DNA of 64,000 nt, taken from positions 8,957,501 to 9,021,500 of the forward strand of contig NC_092579.1 in the NCBI RefSeq assembly GCF_037975245.1, in the 5' to 3' direction. Made by a program: the position numbers and the translations under genes. Each line of letters opens with the position of its first letter. Within the stretch, counting starts at the first letter, position 1. Under the pieces are notes generated by a model. The model did not search any database, had not been told where the DNA came from, and was given only the letters and a program-made list of their open reading frames with translations. Below are positions 48,716-59,100 of the stretch, one piece after another. Source of the stretch: Apostichopus japonicus. Its lineage: Eukaryota > Echinodermata > Holothuroidea > Aspidochirotida > Stichopodidae.

Positions 48716-48986
48716 AATCCAAGAAATTGCGTTGTAGGGGGATGCAACAGAACGAATGTGGACTCTACAATAACTTTTTTTTTTCAATTTTCCAAGCGGA
48801 AAAAGTAGTGAGAGATATCGGAAACTCTGGATACGATTTGTGAGGAGAACCAGGAAAGACTTCATCGCACCAGGAGTTTCTCATAACAAGAATGTGAAAG
48901 TTTGTTCTGCCCACTTAACAGAAGATGATTCTCGGGCCCAATTGAAATTTGCGTGTGGCAAGGTCACTAAAGTAATAAAAGTTTGA
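48716..48986 (+). pseudogene. THAP-like zinc-binding domain exon
   Basis: In one frame RCRGMQQNECGLYNN is followed by a run of ten T (48,775-48,784). In the frame that results from a one-base slip there, the sequence continues with an F.FPSG segment, RYRKLWIRFVRRTRKDF, VKVCSAHLTEDDSRA and a stop at 48,984. This matches the THAP layout (N-terminal Cys pair, Phe-Pro, invariant Trp, C-x2-H, then acidic residues). The N-terminal cysteines are seven apart, wider than usual. THAP domains bind terminal or subterminal DNA in several transposases. Either the T-run carries a frameshift or an intron ends in the pyrimidine tract (ttttcaattttccaag). The rest of the protein was not found. Confidence 0.5.
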
Positions 48987-50228
48987 AAGATTGATGCTTT
49001 TATGCCGCATTATTTATATATATCCCGATAAATGCAACAGTAAGTGTTGGAACTGGAAGACATGTCAGACGTGAACAACCTAATGACTATGTGAGGAGAG
49101 AATCCACGTGCAAATTTCAATTGGGGCATGGACGTCGCTTAGGCAGAGGTTTTTGGGGCAGAGATGTGTTCATACCCTCCAAACCACTTTAAATGTAATA
49201 CGAATAGGAAATGTGTGTATGCTCGAGCGAAACAAAACATCGTGTAAGTATTACTTACGGTAGCGCACACTGTCACTTATGTTTGCACAGTGTGAAAGTA
49301 CCGTTTGCGGACCTACGTGAAGTTGGGCTAGAATACGATTCCTCCTGAAGCCCAAACCACGAGGCATGCATGTGAATAAACGCAATAGGCATTGCATGTA
49401 GTGAGAAAATTGTTCGAGCTAGACTAACAACTCGATTGAGTTCAAATGCGGTTGTATTTCAAGCTCAATGAAACCTTTCTGTTGGATTTAATGACGCACG
49501 GAACAAGGAACGTTTATGTTTTACAGTAGGCCTAGTACATACAAGCGAATCTACTTTGTTTAGAACTTTGGATTTTCTTTCGGATGTTATATACTAATCT
49601 ACGTTTGAGACTATCATCACTATTGTTATTGTGCCAGTTTGACTGGTAAGTGAGCACATTCATACATCACTCTGTATAAAACCCGCCAAAAACGTGATCT
49701 TGAGATTTACGTTACTTTGGGTCAGCTTGCGAGTTACCTCTTCAGATATTGGGAAATCGTTGCGAAATTGCCGCAAATTTCGTAAAAAAAAAATTGTAAA
49801 CACGTGGTGAAGAAATCAAGAAACACCATGATATTCATTATCATGTCTTGAACATTACGCCGGAAAATTTAACTAAAATAACAGTTATGCTGACACGAAA
49901 TGCACGCACAGCTCCGTACTGAACAGTGCACAGACAGAAAAGATCATCACAGTGACGTCATTCACTGACATGAGGGCTGTTCAAGGTCGTTGCAGTGTTT
50001 GCAAATTCCTAAATTACGGAGGCGAAAAAACGATGTTTTAATTCCCTTTTTTATAACTTTCCGGTGTGCTATTTGGAAAATTAAAAAAATATGTTGCTTG
50101 GTAACATATAAACTACATTATATATGAAAATGAGAGATTTTTTTTCTGTCACTATCGTTCTACTTTAAACCTTGGTACTAAATATGTGCAACGACAGTGA
50201 ACGATATCGAGCCTGCCCCGATGGACTA

Positions 50229-51204
50229 CACGTCCACTTTGAGAGGTGAAGCGGATAAAACAACAAGACTACGCAAAATCTTTCCCTGCCTGAAAATCGC
50301 CGTGTTATCTTACATTACTTTCAAAAAAATTAGCGACACTCATACCACACAAACCACTTCTGCTCGTTTCTGTTTTAATTAGTTAACCACCCGTTTGGTT
50401 GTCTGTGGACTGCGGTAACTTATATTTTACGTGTTTAACTGTGGACGCTCTGCTTCGGCATTTCCTTTTCACGGAGTTGAAAGTTTCCTAGTTGTTCATG
50501 GACAGTTGGACACTCAAAGATTTATTGTTTTTATCCTTTAACATGGACGATTTTATTACTTGTTTATGAATGTTTTCCATTCATGTGTTCTGTTTGGATC
50601 GTATGCAGGTCAGTAGGCCTACTGTATTCCTGTTGCTAATTAGCTGATGTAGATTGTAACTTAACTTGAATTTTGATTTTTGTTAAATTTTGCCGTTAAA
50701 TGCGAGGACGCATTTGGTTCTTTGGCGGGAAGGGGTATTAAAATCAAAATAATGTTTTATCTTGCTGTATTTTAGCGTTGCTTGGGTGACACTCAAATTG
50801 TAGTGTTGCTGTTATTCTTTATCGTTGTTTATTTTGTTGTCTGTCAGGTGTGGCGGAATGGGTTAGCAGTAGTTTCTGAAAAAATTGCGTCATAGTCAGA
50901 CACTATTGCGAAATGTATATTACCGTGCGACACTTAAGTTTTTATCATTGATTTTTCTTCTATTAAGTTTGTTTTAATCAAACAAGTTTTACTATTTTTT
51001 TTTAAATACTTCGTTTATGTTTGTTTACCTCGTTAAGTAACATTTGAATGTTACGTTTGTTTTTGCATACGTGAACGTTTACTTTGAGGGTTATGCACTT
51101 GATAGGTATTCCGTTGTTTCAATTTACTAGGTATTCCATTTTGATTTAGGTTACACATTTAGTTCATGTTTTAGATGGTAAGAAATGCGAGGACGCATTT
51201 GTAT
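50229..51204 (+). other. 3' untranslated region of the Gypsy element
   Basis: There is no coding sense between the nested transposon and the polypurine tract. It holds two copies of the hairpin AAATGCGAGGACGCATTT, at 50,698-50,715 and 51,183-51,200, each followed by a purine-rich stretch (ggcgggaagggg and gggtgggaagag). Confidence 0.7.
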
Positions 51205-51219
51205 CTTGGGTGGGAAGAG
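51205..51219 (+). promoter_or_regulatory. Polypurine tract
   Basis: cttgggtgggaagag abuts the 3' LTR start TGTTACGAG. This is the usual primer for plus-strand synthesis. Confidence 0.8.
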
Positions 51220-52245
51220 TGTTACGAGAAAACAACCTAATTTTCTCGTGTGTACGTATTTTCTATTTACCGTTATAAAATGTTTCTTACGTAATGTTTC
51301 AGCTAGGTCTCTAGTTTGTGTAACTTGAGTATCAGTTTATTGCTGGCTGCGGAAGTTGGTTCTTGCTGCCGGGGCTTTATGTAAACAGTCCGGTGGACAA
51401 GGCCTCCATTGTTCTTAGTATACGGGTAATTATTAGGGGTTCATAGACAGTGGGGCGGGGTTAGTTCATATTCGCATAGTATTGTAGAGACCGTTGACCG
51501 GCTGTCATTGGGCTATGGCGCTTGTCAATCTCACTGGCTTTTTCATAATTGGTTAATTAAATCGTGTATAGGGTTCTGTACAGTTACGGGGGTATTTATA
51601 ATGTCGTGCAAGGAGCGTTTTTAGACATTAAGTTGCGATATATTTAGTGTAATTTGCTAGGCAGAATCTATACCGAATTTGTACGCTGTTTTAGGGACTT
51701 AGATTATTTTTGGCTTGTGCAGAGGGTCAAGTTATGCACTCAGCAGTTGCGCTGCGTAGCTGCTTGTGCCTGCATGCATTCTGCAGCTGCGCTGCGTAAC
51801 TGCTTGTGCCTGCGCAAGGTCGTCGCAGCGTAGGGTTCGCGGGCCGACGAACTTCATCGTTAGCTGCGCTGCGTTGTCCTTACGCTGCGTCGCCCTTGAC
51901 GCAGTACCTATAGATTAGCTGCGTTGTGCCTGCGCTGCGTTGTCTTTGACGCAGCGCCTATAGTTAGCTGCGCTGCTAGGCAGCTTACATATTAGGGCTA
52001 GTTCAAGTATGACGCCCTTGTTATTGTGTTTAGGTTTTATTGTTCTACTTTCTGTATATATTATTTATTTATCATGCTTTACGAAAGATGTACGGCAGGT
52101 ACATTGTTTGTTTAATTATACTTTTTAAACTCTTAATGCACTGTTAGTGTACTTTCAACGGTGTCCTCGAGTCTCTTTCTACAACCCCCTTCCTCAATTG
52201 CCAACTGGGTACTTCACCATACAATTCGAAGCGGAAAGCGTTACA
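51220..52245 (+). repeat. 3' LTR, 1,026 bp
   Basis: Same termini and internal GC-rich repeats as the 5' LTR, about 99% identical, nine bases shorter because of three small indels. Confidence 0.95.
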
Positions 52246-52657
52246 TTACTAAAACGAATGACAATTGCGTTACACATAACGAATGACATATGTTGTAGGC
52301 CTACACACTTAAAAATTGCGTTGACTAAAACGAATGAAAGTAAATGACAGCACAGACATTTACTTCAACCGGATATCACAGTTCAGACTTTGTGGGTATA
52401 TTAAAGCCACGCAAGAAAATCGGAAAATTGGGGTTTAAATCGCCAAAATTCGAGTTGACATTCTGCGACTGTGACCGGTGTTTTCGGTAAATTCTTGAGC
52501 AAGATGTTTGACTTGTCCTGTGGGATTTTACCCCGTGAACTTAGGGGAATTGAAAAAAATTGTAGCTATATAAAAAATTATTGTTTTTATTACCCCCCCC
52601 AGGGCAAGGGGACGGTCGCCTCCCTGGCGGAGGTTCTTTTCCCAGACTGGTCATAAA
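52246..52657. other. Right flank of the LTR element
   Basis: No gene. A short motif (aaaacgaatgaca) occurs several times at 52,253-52,345 and in reverse orientation at 53,968-54,076, on both sides of the MITE cluster. Confidence 0.45.
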
Positions 52658-52665
52658 GGTGGGAC

Positions 52666-53928
52666 CAAGGGCGGCGGAACCGGGGGGCACAGGGGGCACG
52701 TGCCCCCCCACTTTTCCTCAGGTTAAAAATGTGCCCTTTTTCTACATAAAAATTGAGGTGTCTCAAGTTAGCAAGAGGCCAGGGAACCAGAATGAACACT
52801 CGGGAAGGGCCGTTTCCGGCCATCTGAGCAAGGGCGGCGGAAGCACTTTTAATCTGGGGGGGCACCGACATCAAAGGGCACTTTGCAGAAATTCGATTGG
52901 ACTGATGCAGCCTGATATTTAGTACCCTTTATAACTCTTATTGTATTATCTTATTTGCGTATACACATCACTCCATCAACGCCCCTCCCCCACCCTCAAG
53001 GAAAAAATGCATACTAGCACTGCAATATCCAATGTGCAAATTGGGAAACAAGGAACAAGTTTTCTTTGAAGACAGAATGAGGTGAAAATCATGCTAGTTG
53101 CTAATGTAGGAATCTTCCGAATTAGAGTTTATTTCTTGTCAATATCTTAACAATTTTTTTCCATTCGAAATAGCTTTCAGTTTGACCCACAGAAATTCAT
53201 TAAAAGTCAGGGGCGTAGCCAGGATTTGCAAAGTTGTAAAGGCACGACTATCTGAGCGGAGCGCCACCATCGGTTGGCGCGGAGCGTACAAGAAAATTTT
53301 TGGTTTTACAATGCCCTCAGATGGCCGGAAACGGCCCTTCCCGAGTGTTCATTCTGGTTCCCTGGCCTCTTGCTAACTTGAGACACCTCAATTTTTATGT
53401 AGAAAAAGGGCACATTTTTAACCTGAGGAAAAGTGGGGGGGGGCACGTGCCCCCTGTGCACCCCCGGTTCCGCCGCCCTTGCATCTGAGGGGTTTGTAAA
53501 ACCAAAAATTGTCTTGTATGCTTCGCGCCAACCGATGGTGGCGCTCCGCTCAGATAGTCGTGCATACAACTTTGCAAATCCTGGCTACGCCCCTGACTTT
53601 TAATGAATTTCTGTGGGTCATACTCAAAGCTATTTCGAATGGAAAAAATTGTTTCTAGCATGATTTCACCTCATTTTGTCTTAATAGAAAACTTGTTCCT
53701 TGTTTCCCAATTTGCACATTGGATATTGCAGTACTAATACGCATATTTTCCTTGAAGGGGGGGGGGGGGGCGTTGATGGAGTGATGTGTATACGCAAATA
53801 AGATAATACAATAAGTGTTATAAAGGGTACTAAATATAAGGCTACATCAGTCCAATCGAATTTCTGCAAAGTGCCCTTTGATGTCGGTGCCCCCCCCCCC
53901 CAGATTAAAAGTGCTTCCGCCGCCCTTG
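52666..53928. mobile_element. Outer MITE copy (interrupted), 8-bp target duplication
   Basis: The left end CAAGGGCGGCGGAACC (52,666) and right end, reversed, CAAGGGCGGCGGAAGC (53,928) are flanked by the perfect 8-bp duplication GGTGGGAC (52,658-52,665 and 53,929-53,936). After removing the inner copy and its duplicated 8 bp, about 600 bp remain. It has no coding sense. Confidence 0.88.
52829..53481. mobile_element. Inner MITE copy, inverted, inserted into its own relative
   Basis: This 653-bp element starts CAAGGGCGGCGGAAGC and ends, reversed, CAAGGGCGGCGGAACC. It is flanked by CATCTGAG at 52,821-52,828 and 53,482-53,489. It is the same family as the outer element but in the opposite orientation, which makes a near-palindrome of more than 1 kb. 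Both copies contain a CAGGGGCGTAGCCAGG segment (53,205 and, reversed, about 53,595). Confidence 0.88.
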
Positions 53929-54129
53929 GGTGGGACCTCTTCTCTCTTATCCCTCTTATATCCACTCACCACCGTCCTTCGTTGTTATTCGTTGTAATTC
54001 GCTGTCATTCGCGAATGATAATTAACCCTGTACAAAGTCAATTGTCATGATTCGCTGTCATTCGTTTTTGTTTGTCCTCTTATAGGGTGGGTTCAATTTG
54101 TTCGAAAAAAATAAATAAAAATATTTATT

Positions 54130-54676
54130 TTATTTGGAGAAGAACATTATAAAAAATAATAGTGGGTGGGGGGATTTCCAGGGGTTATTCCAAGGAATAT
54201 TATTCATACGCTGCGATGGTGTACACTCTGCCTTTAGAAAGCACAACCTTGACTCGGCAGAAATGGCATTGTAAAATATTTCCCTGAGCCACCCAGACTC
54301 TAAATAGCTGAAGACTACCATCTTTATTGTACGTCATCAGTCCTTGCTTCAGTTCAATGTTATCAATACTGGTAAAATAATGCGCAATATCAATGTACAT
54401 GCAAGGTGAACATTTTTTCATTTCAATTTCGCCTTCCCATGCAAGTGGTAAATCCGAAAGAGGATCGGGCATGGTCTTTCCTTCAACCTGAAGTACCGAT
54501 GCGTAGTCATATGCCTTTTCATTTCGCGCATCTGCTTTATTAACTTCAGCAATGTTCATCTGAACGGCAGCATACGCTAAAGCAACCAACTCTTCTTTCC
54601 GGCCATTCATCTTCAACTTTCGTTTCTTTAAAAATTCCTTCAGTCTGTCAACTTTCCAAAGTTTAAACTCTTCCAA
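54130..54676 (-). pseudogene. SAP-domain transposon protein, N-terminal part, frameshifted
   Basis: On the minus strand an ATG (complement of 54,674-54,676) starts a SAP-like DNA-binding motif (FKLWKVDRLKEFLKKRKLK, then GRKEELVALAYAA, residues 4-39). Then come a linker and MKKCSPCMYIDIAHYFT. Near 54,310 the frame changes; the next frame continues SGWLREIFYNAISAESRLC, then FLKAECTPSQRMNN, and stops near 54,150. This layout is known from SAP-SWIM-YqaJ proteins encoded beside transposases in animal DNA transposons (ISL2EU type). The SWIM finger and nuclease parts are missing, and no terminal repeats were found for the parent element. Confidence 0.65.
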
Positions 54677-55574
54677 ACTTGTAGGAATATCAATCCCAAA
54701 GCGAAAAAACAGAGTAAATTTAGACGTAAATTATGCGATTTCTAATGTTTACTGTAAGTGCTCATTAAGTTAACGTGGGTACGCTAACATACAAGTCTCG
54801 TCGCAACGAGAGTATTCTTATTTGACCTCTTGACCTCCATTAGGCAATGCAAACTCTGAACTCGTTTATTGTCATGGACTAGTGGCAACAGAAATGTGTA
54901 TGTGTTTGTGTATGGGGGAGGGGAGGGGGGGGGTTATAATGATATTCTTTGTAGCAAGTGATTTTAATGTTATGATCACAAGCTGGCTGAAAAAAAACTA
55001 TACCATAATTTATCTTACAAGCATGCAGCTAATTTTTTTTTGGGTGTGGGGGGGGGGGGGTCAGGTCGACCGTTGCTTATATAGGATCAGCAAAGTAGTT
55101 GGGAGCTGGGGGTAGCATCGATGTGCGGCAGATCTCCATGCCCCCATTCCCCCACCGTGGCCCCGCTACTGTTTACAAACAAGTGAAAGCGACCTTTTCC
55201 AAATGTATCCCTGTAAACCACATATGAATACTTCTACAGAAAGGCTAACCTAACACAAATAAGGCTACAGGCATGCATGTGTGTTTGACAAGTAATACTG
55301 AGATGAGATGAACTCCGCATAGTGCTTATATTTTTTCTACAGAACATATTGTTCCAAAATTACTTCAAGCCAGACATATCATACACGGTATCGGCGCGTC
55401 GTTGTGCGTTAAAAGTTGTTACGAACGATGTTGACGCTGGGGCGTATCATTCAATGTTAGCGACGTTACCTTAGCGGTTTTTCCTCAGTTTGTTGTGTTG
55501 ATATTGCAATAGAAGTATACGAACGTTTTATGGTACGCCATTTTAACATTTGTTCAATAAATACAGAAATCTAT
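54677..55574. other. Intergenic DNA
   Basis: No supported gene. G-runs occur near 54,915-54,932 and 55,047-55,060. Confidence 0.4.
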
Positions 55575-55795
55575 AATTCAGTTTCGGATATCACAAATTC
55601 ATGACAGATATCTCGAATCATTTCCAGATATCAAAAATTAAAAAAAAAAAAACGTTAAAGATATCCAAAATTGAATAAATGATAACAAGAGTTGAATTAG
55701 AGATATCTAAATTTGAATTAGATATGTCCATAATTCGAAATAGAGATATTCAAATTTGAATTAAGGAATTCATTTCAATATTGAATATCTCTACA
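55575..55795. repeat. Degenerate AT-rich minisatellite
   Basis: Repeats of about 27-35 bp share gatatctaaatttgaatta and agatatccaaaattgaat-like cores. Confidence 0.7.
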
Positions 55796-56868
55796 TCAAC
55801 ACGATCCCAGTCTCAGTTCCGGGGCAGTCCTCCCCCCCCCCCCATGCATTGGACCTGGTGCATGAACTGTGATCAGGCCAGAGTGTAGCTCAGTCTGTTT
55901 TTCTCCCGCTACATAACAGTAGAACAGAAACTATGATCGATCTTCACAAAAGTCTGTGTAGTTCGCAGTGGCTGTGTGGAGATAGAGATCGAGGCAAGTG
56001 TTGTTCACTGGTACAGATTATCTCAAATCAGTGTACGAGTCATTGAACGGTTAGCACGAACTGTTTTTGTGTGTTGTATGGCGATAGAAAGTGGAATATA
56101 TTACGGACAAATATGCTGTACTTGCGAAATACATACATGGTTAACTTCAAAAATACATTTTAGACATTTTTATATATATTTTTACACATATATTCCCTAA
56201 AAATTATATTTATTCCCTTAAAGTGTATATTTATATATTCTCCAGGCGTACAGAAAGTATTTTCTTGGTAACAAATATGTATTTTGTGCAAAAATATATA
56301 TTCTCTTACAGTAAATATTTTGTCAAAAATATATATTCTCTAACACAATTTTTTTTCTCTGCCAAGAATATATTTATTCTCTAAGAGGAAAAAATGTATC
56401 CTCTAAAGAAATATATATATATCCTTTTCAAAAGGAGGTCAATTCTGTGACCGAAAAATATTTGTCTCTAACAAAATATATAAATTCTGTGACAGAAAAT
56501 ATATATATTCTATAGAAAAAGTTTTTGTCTGTGCAAAAATAAATTTTTATTTTTTGTAGGAAATAATATATATTCTCTATAACAACAAAGTTCTATTCTG
56601 TGCAAAAAATATATTCTGTAGGAAAAATGTATATGCTAAACAAAGTACGGTGCTCTGAAAGTGCCAACTGAGATGTTTTGTTGTTCAGTAACTTCAGTGA
56701 CCAGCTTATTGCTGTTTTCTTCACTTCCGCTTTCTTTCCGTTGATGTATAGAGTCCTTGCAGAAGTGCAACACATTATTGAAAGACTGTGGTTAGAGAAG
56801 AGCAAATAGTGGATTATATGCTAAGTCTTAGCCTAGTGTAAGTAATAAGTATGCTGTTTAGAGTAGTC

Positions 56869-57823
56869 CACTGGCGGATCAAGGGCCTTTGTTTGGGAGG
56901 GGCCAAAGTGGCATTAAAGTGATATGTGGGAGGGGTCTAAGGGGAGGGGGTGCCCCCCTCCCCTTTGGAAAATTTTCTATTTCTGAATGCCCTCAGATGC
57001 AATTTGGTGCGACAAAAGTGTACAATGGTGATGTTAATTTACTTCTAAAAAAAATGTTTCCCAGGTGTAATTTTCTAAAATATTTATAAAACAAAGTTGA
57101 GATCATCTCTCTCAAGAAATTTGATTTCTCATAGGTTATAAATTTCGTCCCCCTCCCCTTATACCCCTCCCCCAGGACGGCGATTCGTGGCATGGACCAG
57201 CATTTGCTTTCTCAAGAGAGGGGGTGTCCCCTCCCCTTTTGATTTTTTTTTGGAATCCTGGTGATGCCTACATTTAAAATGGTGGCACTTAGAAAGGCTT
57301 TTGTCACCCAAAATTTTCTGAGAAATATGCATTTTTTTGTGTGTAACATCAATAAATTGAATAGTAGGTGATAATTCATTCTTTCCCGTGGCATGAAAAT
57401 GTTCGCTGCTCGCCCCAATGAAAAGAAATATAGGCTAATTTGAGGTTCAAATGATGCTGTAAAGGAGGTTTTATACTCTATTATGCTAAATGCTAAAGAA
57501 ATGATGGTTGCTAAGTCAAGATTTGATGCAAATTTTTTATGTATATACTTGACAATTACAATGCGGTTTTTTCGGACGCTTGTGCGGGTCAGCGGGTTTG
57601 GGTGTTAGAATGCGGGTCTAATTCCCGCGAATTGCGGGCCTTCGGGAGCTCTGCATTTAATTTTAAACCAGAAAACGAAAAGGTTTAGACTAGTCTACCA
57701 CTGCTATTCCTCTCGATTTTTTTAATTTCCAATCATATGATTTAGCGGATGTTCGGAAACACTTTTTGGCTCACCTTTGGGGGGCATGGCCCCCCTTGCC
57801 CCCCCCCCTTGGATCCGCCAGTG
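56869..57823. mobile_element. MITE A, 955 bp, 8-bp target duplication
   Basis: The ends CACTGGCGGATC and, reversed, CACTGGCGGATC are flanked by GAGTAGTC at 56,861-56,868 and 57,824-57,831. It shares internal sequence (57,176-57,650) in inverse orientation with the MITE at 58,308-59,100. No coding sense. Confidence 0.9.
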
Positions 57824-57831
57824 GAGTAGTC

Positions 57832-58137
57832 TAACGTTAACATCACACTACCAACTATCCTACTTATGCGCTATATCTGGACGCCATGATTGCAGTACTG
57901 CTGCTATACGTATGTTACCTATGTTATACCAGGGAGCTGCTACTCTAACAGCTCCCTGGTTATTCGATATGTTAATGGGACTGTTAAGCCGGCTAGATAC
58001 AGTAGGCTTTGCTGTCGATCGTATCGTCGTAATATCATGTGCAATGTGATGTCGCAAAACCACTAACTTTGAACTGCATTTCGGTTCTGAGCAAGGAAGT
58101 AGCTTACATTGTACTTGCACACTTATGGCCAATATAA
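57832..58137. other. Spacer between the arms of the foldback-like repeat
   Basis: This stretch has no match in the opposite arm. It holds a perfect 12-bp stem hairpin (ACCAGGGAGCTG, 9-base loop, CAGCTCCCTGGT) at about 57,930-57,962. Confidence 0.6.
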
Positions 58138-58307
58138 TGCATTAAGCTGTTCACTGAAGTTACTGAAACACCAACATCTCAGTTGGCACTTACAGAGCTT
58201 CGTACTTTGTATAGCATATATATTTTTCGTACAGAACATATTTTTCGTACAGAATATATTTTTCGTACGGAATATATTTTTCGCAGAGAATAGAGCTTGA
58301 ATGTTAG

Positions 58308-59100
58308 CAGAGCTCCCAACTGACCCGCGTTTCGCTGGTTGGACCCGCATTCTAACACCCAAACCCGCTGACCCGTGCAAGCGTCCGAAAAACCCGCATT
58401 GTAAAAAGAATTGCATCAAATTTTGACTTAGCAACCATCATTTCTTTAGCATTCATTCCACGCAAAACAGACTGTCTTTATCTGTTTTCTACTCCGCGTC
58501 ACCTCATCGTTTTTACCCTCAAAACAACTCGCGGTTGGAGTCTACCAACACCTGTACATACTGCATACTGGAATAATTTCGACGAAGTAATTATATCATC
58601 CTACAGTGGTATAAATGCATAATTTATGGCAAAAGAACTCGAGAATTTAATGTTTTTATATGATTACAACAACCAAGTCTGGGTTGGGAGTGAATTATGG
58701 ATGATGTTTCTCATTTGTCATGGAATGTTGTTTCAGTTTTTTGACATTTGGGTTTGACTCTGAACCGATACAAAACCTCCTTCACAGCATCATTTGAACC
58801 TCAAATTAGCCTATATTTCTCTTCATTGGGGCGAGCAGCGAACATTTTCATACCACAGGAAGGAATGAATTATCACCTACTATTCAATTTATTGATGTTA
58901 CACACAAAAAAATGCATATTTCTCAGAAAATTTTGGGTGACAAAAGCCTTTCTAAGTGCCACCATTTTACATGTAGGCATCACCGGGATTCCAAAAAAAA
59001 TCAAAAGAGGTGGGGGACACCCCCTCCCTTTATACCCATCCCCCAGGACGGCGATTCGTGGCATGGACCAGCATTTGCCTTCTCACGAGTTGGGAGCTAT
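58308..59100. mobile_element. MITE B, about 793 bp, imperfect 8-bp duplication
   Basis: The ends share AGCTCCCAACT in inverted orientation (58,311 and 59,098). The flanks AATGTTAG (58,300-58,307) and GATGTTAG (59,101-59,108) match at seven of eight positions. The interior matches MITE A in reverse over several hundred bases (cggacgcttg, gcgggtcagcgggtttgggt, ggacggcgattcgtggcatg). The 202-residue frame crossing it is a chance frame. Confidence 0.75.

Larger units (their letters stand above)
43995..50228. mobile_element. Nested DNA transposon with THAP-like exon, 6.2 kb
   Basis: The ends are perfect 18-bp inverted repeats TAGTCCATCGGGGCAGGC. Internal to these, a second paired block (cgttgcacatatttagtacc, then aaggttt) is shared by both ends with different spacer. 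The flanks are CAC on each side. The target duplication is CAC, or TA if the outer bases are counted as target. The left interior is an array of roughly 200-bp subterminal repeats. Inside are a plus-strand THAP-like exon and a minus-strand orphan C-terminal exon. It sits 14 bp after the zinc-finger ORF stop, so it inserted into the Gypsy element. The superfamily is open: THAP domains with short duplications occur in ISL2EU/Harbinger-type, Kolobok and P elements. Confidence 0.82.
36743..52245 (+). mobile_element. Ty3/Gypsy LTR retrotransposon, 15.5 kb with nested insertion
   Basis: Two direct LTRs (36,743-37,777 and 51,220-52,245) flank a tRNA-type primer site, gag, pol in the order protease, reverse transcriptase, RNase H, integrase, an extra zinc-finger ORF, and a purine-rich tract. 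The domain order places it in Ty3/Gypsy. Without the DNA transposon nested at 43,995-50,228 the element is about 9.3 kb. Flanking bases (GTTAG on the left, TTACT on the right) do not give a clean target duplication. Coding regions carry nonsense codons and frameshifts, so this copy cannot be autonomous. Confidence 0.95.

Noticed and set aside
36738-52250. Target-site duplication of the Gypsy element
   Set aside because: The flanks GTTAG and TTACT share only TTA. No clean 4-6-bp duplication can be claimed.
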